This document shows positions 54,971 through 64,000 of a DNA stretch of 64,000 bases, piece after piece. The DNA comes from Mixophyes australis (lineage: Eukaryota; Chordata; Amphibia; Anura; Limnodynastidae). The position numbers and the translations under genes are program-made. The number at the start of each line of letters is the position of its first letter. Position 1 is the first letter of the stretch. The notes under the pieces are model-generated. The model saw only the letters and a list, made by a program, of their open reading frames with translations, had not been told where the DNA came from and made no database searches. Location: the NCBI GenBank assembly GCA_036250195.1, contig JAVHZZ010000008.1:4725934-4789933 (forward strand). The letters run 5' to 3'.

Positions 54971-56412
54971 ATACAGTTAGTAATGAAACAGTCTAAGGTA
55001 AAAGTAGAGTAAACTGTTACATTTGAAAAGTAATTCTTTCCACTATCACCATACAGGACATAGATCAAGTGGAATAATTGTATTCATTTATATTTACCCA
55101 TATAAATGTGACATGATGAAGATATATTATACAAGCTCCTCTTATTCTGCTACATTAGCAATGCGCCGGTTCCTCTAGAACTATATTCCTAGGACTTTGC
55201 GCTGTATGTTCCTATACTTTAATCATAATGCATCTAGGTGGCCTAAAGACAGCATGGAACTTCGCTAATGACTCGCGTCTTGCCCAGTGCATACACCATT
55301 CATCATAGACATCATATATTGATTTACTGTGATGAGGTAGAGTCACGTTTTGTATCAATCTTTTCTTCTACAGAGAGAATGAGACGTGTTTTATATTATA
55401 GACCAGGATGAGCAGTTTACTCATTTATTTTATGTAAGTTGTTATTATAATTATCATGAAAATCACTTTACGGGATGAAGCATTTAAATCACCTGCAAGG
55501 GTGAAGAATTGGCGCACATGTAGGTGTTCTTGTGTTGCGGATTTCTGTCGTACCTGTGCGCAGGGTGGTCCTACCGCCAACTGTAATATATTAAACCCTC
55601 ATCAATGCAGAAATTCGCTAGGAAACTTTATTAGCGTCCAGTGACTTGCGTACACCACTTGTAGTGGAGTTATGGAAATGGGTCATTCTTTAATTATAAT
55701 TTTACATTTTACCTTTGTAGTTATCCAATCAAAAGAAAATATTAAAGATATGATAATGCTTGTTATAAGGAGTCACCAGGAGTGCTTACAGAGCTCATTA
55801 TTCTGTAGACTGCCATTATCGTTGTCTCATAATCTAATATTTCGGAGGTGTGACCTAATGTCAAGTTGAGGATATGAAAACATGTTTGACATGTTATGTT
55901 ACAATTGGACCAGTGGTCAAGCTCGAGAGGATAAAAGTTAGTACAGACTTTTCAAAAGAAGCTGCAGACACAACTTTTAATCGGAAAGAGAATACAATAC
56001 TGATTTTGCAGGGTTTTTTTGTGTTAGAGAAGTAATTTAAAAATTATTTTAAAAAGGTCTGTGTGTATGAAGCCAAATGGCTGCTAAATACGTCTGGTCA
56101 GGAAAACCAATGTCAGGAGACTTGTGAGACCAGACCAGCTGACCAGAGAACGAGAGACGTCCCAGCAGCCCGCGGCTCTGAATACAGAGTTACATCTACA
56201 TTAAATATGTATGCGGGACAGAGGGAAGGGGAAAGGATTAATGGCTCTGTCTCACCAAGGAGACACAGTACATTGCTGGCTGGAGCAATAAGGGAGGGGG
56301 TCTTTATCTATGTATATTATTCAGAAATGGAAGTTTTATCCCAAAGACTATGAGTATGTTGTGTAAAATGACACACTATGAATGAAGTATGTAACTCTTC
56401 ACATTTACAAAA
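54971..56412. other. Unassigned stretch
   Basis: No recognisable gene or repeat; short open frames (62 to 96 codons) show no known domain. Confidence 0.5.
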
Positions 56413-56425
56413 CACTGAAATTCCC

Positions 56426-56467
<42 letters not shown>

Positions 56468-56662
56468 ACTAGGGTCAATTTGTTAGCAGCCAATTAACCT
56501 AACAGTATGCTTTTGGAGTGTGGGAGGAAACCGGAGCACCCAGAGCAAACCCACGCAAACACGGGGAGAACATACAAACTCCACACAGGTCGGGAATTGA
56601 ACTCATAACACCAGCGCTGTGAGGCAGAAGTGCTAACCACTGAGCCACCGTGCTGCCATAAT
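56413..56662 (-). mobile_element. tRNA-headed SINE (minus) with expanded internal microsatellite
   Basis: On the minus strand it starts gcagcacggtggctcagtgg, with the A-box-like tggctcagtggtta, followed by cttctgcctcacagc and the B-box-like gagttcaattcccg. It continues gtatgttctccccgtgtttg and ttggctgctaacaaattgac, then a TG run, and stops at ttagggaattt. The L2-like tail is missing. Confidence 0.85.
56428..56464. repeat. (CA)n microsatellite within the SINE
   Basis: About 18 CA units. The same position in the SINE copy at 13428-13655 holds only tgtctgtgtgtgtgtc, so the microsatellite grew from the SINE's internal TG seed. Confidence 0.92.
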
Positions 56663-58679
56663 CCAGCCAATCGTCCACGTCAACCGGTGACAACTTCTCC
56701 TCTCCTGCAAATGTCCTCACTTGCGCAAATGTCCTCACTTGCGCAAATGGAGGCACGTGGCACTAGCAAGAGGATTCCATGCTGAACTGTGCCTCATCCT
56801 TTTTGCAATTCGTAAATTACCTCTTCTAAGTCTAGGTTATTTCAATCAAAAATTTAGTGGGAATTACCAGAGCTCCTTTCGCAGCGCTATGGTTTAACAT
56901 CCTGTATGATTACCATGGAATTGCATTCATTTGCTGTTTCTGTAAGTGAGCCAGGAAATAATAACTTAGAGGAGAAAATTATGTAACTTAATTAGAGGGA
57001 AAGTGCACACACTCTATTTTGTCTGGTTTGCATTCATTCGTTATGTAGCTCATGATTCAGCGAACATTCGAAAAACGGTCGCAAGTTACTGAAACGATCT
57101 GCAAATTAAACCTCAGCAGATGTTTCTCTTCTCTACGTTTCTATCGTTGTGTAATGCACTATTTTAAAGAGCGCTCTTGTGTTACAGGGGAAATCTCAGT
57201 GGCTGCACTGTGTCACAACCCGAGCGTTAAAGGACACGGCTGGGTTGGGGGGACGGCCCCATAGTTGGCTTCCTTGGGGTGGGTCATTGGGCCTCTCGCA
57301 TTTTCTTCCTGGAGATGATGGTCGAAGTACTGGACCAGGACGACTACGACATTAAAAACGGTCAGTAGCACGTGTAGTGTACCTGCTAGAAGGACTTTAT
57401 TCCATTCTAGTGTCACATAAAGCAATGTAATTTGTAACATAGTTTTTTTGTTTGTCAGAAGGAAGAATTAACGGTGAGAAGGCCTGTTCAGATTCCACTG
57501 ATACCACTAATGTAACACCTGTTATCAAACAAAAAAAAAATTGAAAAAGAAAAAGAAGTTAGACACGAAGGTATTTCAGTGAACATGTATAGACAACTAA
57601 ATGCATCTGACAATCAAGGGACCCCCAAAAGTAGTTTCTGGAACCCCTGTTAGGGCTCCACAAATTGTGCACTTCTGATGTAACAGCGTCCTGATGCTCA
57701 GACATCCTTCTGCATTGCACTGAATTTATTTCTGCCATTCTGTGAGAGTTCTGCGAGTCCCGGTAGATTTATAAAACAAGCTCTTATCGCAGACTCTCCA
57801 TCTGTGTCCTGAGGAATCCTGAGGCTGCGTTGATGATTTTCAAGGATCCGTGACAGAGATTCGGAAATTGTCATTTACTCTTGAAAGCCTTTTGCAAGAT
57901 TTCCGTTTGCCTTGAGAGGAGCCAACATTGAATCTTGTTTGTCAGGATTGCAAAATGTTTCATGTTGTGCTGTTTCCTTTTATAGTACACGATTTGCACC
58001 ATATAACTGCTTTTATCAAGGAATAGCCTGTGTCAAATTTTGGACAAATACAATTATTCATAGTCAGCATTGTGCCCTAAGTAAAATAACGAATTGTGTG
58101 GAAATAGTAGTCTGTCCATCCCCCAGGAGTAAGGATTTGTCTGGCTGTGTGTTACGAGGAATGACTACTTTTAGGCATCACAATCGTGTACAGTGCCCCC
58201 TTAACCCGTAGGGTTCCAATGGACCCTCTTCTCTACAGCAATCTCTGAAAGTCTCTGTCAAAGTCAAATAATTGGTTATAGGCATTTCAAATTAATATCC
58301 ATCAATCTGATTGTCTTTGTCTGACACTATGCGAACAGCGCGCTACGGCGTGGCGTATTGAACCACAACACGTGTGAACACTTTCATACACATCTACACT
58401 TATGCATTCGCTTGTATATAGAACACATTTATAATAGATCCAACCCACATTCATTTATGTACAATTGTAATGGAATTTATAGTTAGATAAAATATTGTTC
58501 GATACACTTTGTTTGAATCTAAGGTTCAGGTTACAGGAATCATATCATGTTTGGTGTCATTGTAATCCCCGATTTATCCTCAGAGATCCGGTTCCATCAG
58601 CTATAAGATCGGACCTCCTGTATACTAGTTATGGAATATAGGAAATAAACGATCACAATGGTATTGTTTGTGAAATGTA
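56663..58679. other. Unassigned 2-kb stretch
   Basis: A 12-14-bp tandem word (cctcacttgcgcaaatgt) occurs near 56712-56748. No gene or transposon recognised. Confidence 0.5.
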
Positions 58680-58689
58680 AATAGACCAG

Positions 58690-59090
58690 TTTGAACTAGC
58701 TTTCGGCGGGAAGATTAGTATGCATGTGATTGGAGAGCTGACCCCCACCCTAGGAGGGCGTCGTTTGAGCTGACCTATGAACTACATTATACTGGACTGT
58801 CCTACAGCCTGAACCTATGGAAACATGCCAAGTCATCTGTATTGTATTTACTGTAACACCAAATGTATATATATTGCTCTCTGGAACCAGCATTCAGTCT
58901 ATTTGACCGCAGACTTCAGGATTGAATGACTAAGCTGAATCCAGGGCGCTGCGTATGTATCGGCTGTACTTATTTTATTGAAATTGTTATTCTCTTGCTT
59001 TTGCTATTAAATAGTTTTGTGAGTTGGAACCACACCACTTGCAGTGGACATTTTTCATTGAATAGCGATTAAATGAACATAACAACTCCA
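58690..59090 (+). other. Possible solo LTR (uncertain)
   Basis: The stretch has the composition of a retroviral-type LTR: a GC-richer front (ctgacccccaccctaggagg), a central tatatata, a cttttgctattaaatag polyadenylation-like site, and a closing tggaaccacaccacttgcag. No second copy, TG...CA border or target duplication could be shown, so this is a weak call. Confidence 0.25.
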
Positions 59091-59719
59091 ACCTGGCAGA
59101 ACAGTCAATTTGGCAATGATCGGGGGGAGGTGGGGTACTGTGCTGGGTGTCTATGCCAGCACATTATACCACCAGCTGTGCCCCTCACATTGTGCTACAT
59201 ACCCGCTGCTTAAAATGGCACCAACAAGAATTATACATAATACATATTTCCCTATCTCGGCATAGGACGCTTAGCCCCAGAAACTGCCCCCAACATCTTC
59301 GACATCCCCTTCACCCCCTGCTGAAGTTTTTTTTCACAATCTGCCCCTGGTTGCTTACTGCCAAAGGTCACTTGCGATCACATGACACTGTTTTTGTGTG
59401 ACTGTAGCTACACTAGTTGCGGCCTAGGCCTGATTAAGGGTTCAGCCCGCACTAGACTAATGCGCTCGTATCACCCTCTCGTCTTCCATGCCAGACTAAT
59501 ATGTCCTTGGCAATCTTTGACAGTCATTTAGTTTTCATTAAAATCAGAACCGTACAGCAGAACGGAAGAATGGACGGGCGCAACTGAGGGTGACGATGTG
59601 AACGGGAAGGGGGCTGTCACACCTGCGCCTGTCACCAATCTTATCCTCAAAAGGCCGCCCAAAGATGACTCCTAATCATCAACCTTTCAATCTTTACCGT
59701 GGGGATACGTCAAGATTTT
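59091..59719. other. Unassigned spacer
   Basis: No recognisable feature. Confidence 0.5.
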
Positions 59720-59880
59720 TATCTTGCTACATTTTTCTTTCATGTTTTCTTTTTACTTTAGAGAACAACTATTCTCTTTTATTATATTTTTTTTTTAGTT
59801 TTTACCTCTCCCTGTCACAATGTTGCACCCCTCCCCAAAAAGCCTTGCACCTAGTCAGCCTATTGGATAAACAGGACCTG
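59720..59880 (+). repeat. Dispersed repeat shared with 7375-7555
   Basis: tacctctccctgtcacaatg, ttgcacccc, aaaaagccttgcac, cagcctattgg and aggacctg match 7460-7555 in order. The family is not identified. Confidence 0.6.
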
Positions 59881-60701
59881 TAGAGATGCAGGCTGCAGTA
59901 TCTGTGTCTTGGGTTGCAGCTAAACAATTGCAGGACACTGTTGATTAATTTTTTTATTTTTTTAGATAAGGATCAGATAGTGATTTATGATGGCAGCAGT
60001 AGTGCTAGTTCACGTCTAGCATTTCCCAGAGTTAATAACGAAAGATATGTCATTTTTCAAGCAAATAGGAAGTGTAATACATTGCCACTAATTATAGATG
60101 AACAATTGTATCATATTACATTTTTGCTAACTTTAAGATAAATTGTATCACTGGCGTTTCTACAGCAGTTGTCATTTAATAGCGATGAATAACCCCTATC
60201 TGTTTATCAATAGTAGTTTTTCACAAAAGGGCTTTAATTAGCATAAACGGACTATTACAAGCAATAAATGTGGATGATCTAAGTCTCTGATAACATTTCA
60301 TCTTGAATAATGAATAGAACCACAGACAAAAAGTGATTGGCAACTTAATAAAAGTGTTTAGGAGCGTTTCAGCTATGGGGAATGAATAGCTGGCTATTAG
60401 GAGAATTTGGTTAAATTGTACTGAAGTTATATATTTAATATAACACTGAAGGATTCAAATGATATTTTCTAAAAACAATTCTGCAAAGAAAGTGATTATT
60501 ATTTATGGTGGGAAAAATAAAAAAAAACGTAAAATGTTACTGGAATAATATCCACTTGTGGAAAATAACCTATTTGTCTGGATAGTCATACGAGCGTGAA
60601 AAACAAAAAGATATTTATCTACAAATTACTGTGCTTTGGTCAGTGATAGAGAACTGGTGGATCTTCAGCCATTGTGAATCTAAACCTTTCTTCCTTGGTC
60701 T

Positions 60702-60737
60702 GGAGAGGGAGAGGGAGAGGGAGAGGGAGAGGGAGAG
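60702..60737 (+). repeat. (GGGAGA)n microsatellite
   Basis: Six tandem copies of gagagg/gggaga, followed by a short gtgtgt run. Confidence 0.95.
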
Positions 60738-61113
60738 TGTGTGTTAACAAAAGCACCCTTCTTGTAGCACTTTTGACACTTTCAGACATGGACAACTTGT
60801 TGTTGCAAACTAACTGGCAATGCACATATGAACCACACAGTCTTTTATACCTAAGGCTCCTCCCACAGCCTTGGGTGACTGACAGGTGACACTCCCACTT
60901 TGCCTTTAAAGGAAGTCCCCTCCAGGTGATCTGTAACCCCTCTTGATTGCAGACACCTTGTCAGCCTTCTGCTGTTGCTGTGGAAGAAACTGCAAGAGCT
61001 AATCACATTTTATATTTACTTTGACTTGTCTCAGACCTGTACATAACACAACCTAACCCCTGAACACCTCACCTGTCCGTATGCAGGAGAGGTGTGGCAA
61101 TTACTCCTCTTTG

Positions 61114-61114
<1 letters not shown>

Positions 61115-61183
<69 letters not shown>
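61115..61183. repeat. (TA)n microsatellite
   Basis: A pure alternating TA run of about 69 bp. Confidence 0.97.
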
Positions 61184-61188
<5 letters not shown>

Positions 61189-62571
61189 CATATTTTGATA
61201 TATTTTATGGGCATAGTATACTTAAAACAATAATTAGAACCACCAGTTTTTTGTGTAATAGGTGATCCACGGGAAGAGTAGAAAACCTGGAGATTAAGGG
61301 GGAGATGGAGCATTGACCGACAGAGGGAAGCAGTACTTGAAGATAGGAGTAAAGGTGTGTAAGTCGAGTTGCAGAATTTATAACAGATTGGAGTTGCGGT
61401 ACCCTTGTGGAACCCTATAAATTAAAGATAATAATAAAATGATATAAAATAATAATAAAAAGGGGGCAGAGGCATTTAGTGCACATTCAGCACTTGATTG
61501 GCTGTTAGGCCCCTTAACTCCTCCTCCTTCATTAAGCGCCTTTTGTGCAGTCAAATCAGATGGCGCTTTCCAACATGGGAGGTTCAAGTTACTATCTCCG
61601 CCGACCTCAGGGACTGGCACTGAATACGGTGGTCAGAGGTTCCGGTGGGAGTCCTAAGTGTGGGATCTCCATCACATCGCTACTAAAGGGGGCATCAACT
61701 AGGGAGGAGCGGTGGTCCCATATGTGACAGACCATTTAAAACCTGTCATTCCAGGCAGTTCTTGTTTTCCTCATTTATTAAATAATAGGCCATCTGCGCT
61801 GCTGGATTTTAGTGATGTTACAGCTCTCGTCGCTGTCTTACCTGTGAGACTACGATATAAAGCAGCCCGGCTTCTTATTTATGTTCTACATCTGTCATGT
61901 ACTATCAAGATCTCCAGCTTCCTCATGTCCAACTTAACACCTGTCCTCTCCGGTTCCCTCTCATCTCTCCTCTCCGCTCCCAGGCCTCCTAGACGTGAGA
62001 GGCTTCCTGCGTCAGGCGCTGCCACATGTCACCCTCGCCCAGCATCACATTGGTAGCTCTGAGAACCATTAATTAAAGCTCAACCTGCGAACAGCCGATA
62101 CTGTCCCTGCCACTTGGACAGCTCATTTCAAAGGAGAACCTTCCACTTCTGTCTCTTCCAGCCCCCTCTTGTGTCTTCTGTCTTCTCCTGAGCAGAACAT
62201 GATGTACGACTGGTAAAGGTACATCCGGTGCTAACACATGTTTGCTTTACAAAATGCCTTTTAAATCCTCAGGGCCTGACTTATGACTGGCACATAAAGA
62301 GATAATTGGGCGGGTGGAACATCCTCTATAGAGTGATCTTAGACAAGACTAGAGGCAGCACAATGTCTACAATCAGTTTTTGACACAGTGGTTTATTTTC
62401 TGCATGCATTGTACTGTGATAAACATATATAAAGTCATTACGAAGGAGGAGAATGTCAGCTCTTAGGACTAGAATGCATAGCTTCAAAGTGCTGCTGAGC
62501 TTATTATGAAATGACCGTTTGTGGTATAGCTATTTTTTGTCATTTATCCATAATCATCAGCAGCTGCAGCA

Positions 62572-62672
62572 ACTATTTATATAGCGCCACTAATTCCGCA
62601 GCGTTGTACAGAGAGCTCTCTCACATCAGTCCCTAGAAGAGCAGACGTCTTTGCAGCCTAATAAACGTAACA
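62572..62672 (-). mobile_element. SINE tail fragment (minus)
   Basis: On the minus strand it reads gctgcggaattagtggcgct followed by atataaatag, preceded by gagctctctgtacaacgctg, agggactgatgtgag and the internal words around gttattaggctgc. This is the 3' part of the SINE family seen at 21333-21622. Confidence 0.78.
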
Positions 62673-62904
62673 ATAACACTGCCATATTATAATTTATCCT
62701 AATATAATTTTTAATCAGTTTTACATTTATCTGGGTGTTGGTTGCACTGATATTAAGAATGTGCAGGTCCAATGTACTGTATATATAAACTATATGTGTG
62801 TGTATACAGTTATGGTACCTCTTATCTAGAAACCTGTTATTTAGAAAGAAAAGAGATGTAAATAATTGCTGATGTTTGGTAATAATATCACACAGAAAGA
62901 CCTG

Positions 62905-63100
62905 GGGGAAAATGTATCAAGCTGCGAGTTTCTGGCGGGTTTGAAAAAGTGGAGATGTTGCCTATGGCAACCAATCAGATTCTAGCTATCATGTTGTAGA
63001 ATATACTGAATGAGTGATAACTACAATCTGATTGGTTGCTATAGGCAACACCTCCACTTATCAAACCTGCTGGCAACTTGCAGCTTGATGCATTTTCCCC
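62905..63100. mobile_element. Palindromic MITE, Harbinger-like, copy 2
   Basis: A 196-bp foldback with ends ggggaaaatgtatcaagctg and cagcttgatgcattttcccc, flanked by a 3-bp duplication ctg (62902-62904 and 63101-63103). The arms hold ctatggcaaccaatcagatt and aatctgattggttgctatag. It is the same family as 13688-13856. Confidence 0.9.
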
Positions 63101-64000
63101 CTGATCACTGAGAGCTTCCTTCTATAATCACTGTGAGGAGCAGCGCTAAACACTGTAGCAGTGCCAGGGACATACTGCTGAGCCTGTGCATTTATGCAGG
63201 ACAGTTACTATACGCTCTCTGAGCGTATAGTAACTGAGGGCCCCCAGAGATTATGGGTGGATGGTACGAATTGCATTGTACATGCGGAAAAACAGGATCC
63301 TGAAAAATAGAGACATTTGTAGGGACAAATCTTTGAAGCCTGACACTCTCCCTGTTAATTAGGGACAATTAGTGACTTTGCAGTGGCAGTACGAGACTGG
63401 TCTGCTTTGTGATTCAGTGTGTTGTTGGGATGGTGACAACGTTACAGAGAAATCCCTTATCCAGAAACCCCCCATCAAGGTAATATAAATAATGTAATAC
63501 TCAGAATATAATAGAAGGGTCATATAGGTGGATACATCAACATAGAAAGAGGAAATGCTGTCTATAATAAGATAAAACAGCCGTTACCCCAGTGATAGGC
63601 AACGCGATACACTTCAGGGGCCACAAGTGCCGCCCTCTATTCTTCACAAGGGCCACACATTACCCTTACTCTCAGTAATAAGATAAAACAATACATTTAG
63701 TCATAGGTACAGACATTTATCTGTAATAAAATATCAGAGAGCACTTTAAACAAGTATTGCCCATCAACAAGTAGAAAACACAGGATATTGAGCAATGTTC
63801 GGATACAATAATATTGCTAATTAGCTTTACAAACAAATGTCACTGAATGAATGTCACCCAAAAATGAATACAAAGTAACCACGATTAAACCCATTCATAC
63901 ATTAGTATTGCTGTAAATAATACTGTGAGTGGTCATTCACGTGGTAGAGGAGAGTCCCAAATATAGGTTTTGCTTAACCCGCTTTGTCAGCGGAGGAAAT
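63101..64000. other. Unassigned end of window, with a perfect hairpin
   Basis: cagttactatacgctc and gagcgtatagtaactg form 16-bp perfect arms around a 3-base loop at 63202-63236. The piece 63590-63665 (gtgataggcaacgcg, ggggccacaagtgccgccct) resembles one edge of a common hAT-type repeat, but no partner end was found. Confidence 0.5.

Larger units (their letters stand above)
59881..62571. other. Unassigned stretch with two simple repeats
   Basis: Apart from the two simple repeats listed separately, I see no gene. Open frames at 61545-62056 lie in ordinary-looking sequence and have no recognised domain. Confidence 0.45.

Overview
The window looks like repeat-rich intergenic DNA from a vertebrate, most probably a frog (anuran amphibian). 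That assignment rests on the mix of repeat families: several nonautonomous hAT elements with 8-bp target duplications, Harbinger-like palindromic MITEs with 3-bp duplications, Tc1-type transposase remnants, 3' ends of CR1- and L2-type LINEs, and a tRNA-headed SINE whose tail matches the L2 tail. There are no prokaryotic features, and I could not support any host exon. Apart from degraded transposon coding remnants, the coding sequences I can support are two hAT transposases.

Layout. 1-3.2 kb: a TIR element (39-1548) carrying a 25-copy 45-bp minisatellite, then three hAT elements, one nested in another. 3.2-10.8 kb: mostly unassigned sequence, with a CR1-like 3' end (minus, 6312-6930), a foldback element (6985-7212) and an L2-like 3' end (7985-8756). 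10.8-22.8 kb: a TA microsatellite, a 32-bp minisatellite (35 copies), SINE and MITE copies, a 1.3-kb polypyrimidine tract, and a 43-bp minisatellite split by an L2-like insertion. 22.8-31.6 kb: a MITE interrupted by a 945-bp nonautonomous hAT that itself holds a 71-bp array; two partial Tc1 transposons joined head to tail; and a second copy, without the minisatellite, of the element at 39-1548.

31.6-51.2 kb is the most striking part: two long related hAT transposons. Element 1 (31624-39183, 7,560 bp, transposase on minus) has a perfect 8-bp duplication and an uninterrupted 997-codon transposase. Element 2 (43433-51218, 7,786 bp, transposase on plus) also has a perfect 8-bp duplication, but its transposase carries a one-base frame break. 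Both have the same plan: TIR, subterminal palindromes, TATA box, long tandem array, transposase, second tandem array, AT-rich end, TIR. The array sequences look unrelated between the two elements. Element 1 interrupts an older palindromic MITE.

51.2-64 kb: a decayed Ty3/Gypsy chromodomain retrotransposon with two LTR-like ends (51380 to about 53560), a 0.87-kb MITE, a SINE whose internal TG tract has grown into a 37-bp CA microsatellite, and otherwise sparse repeats. The general theme is DNA transposons acting as carriers and apparent birthplaces of minisatellites: at least four elements here contain internal arrays with units of 45 to about 300 bp.
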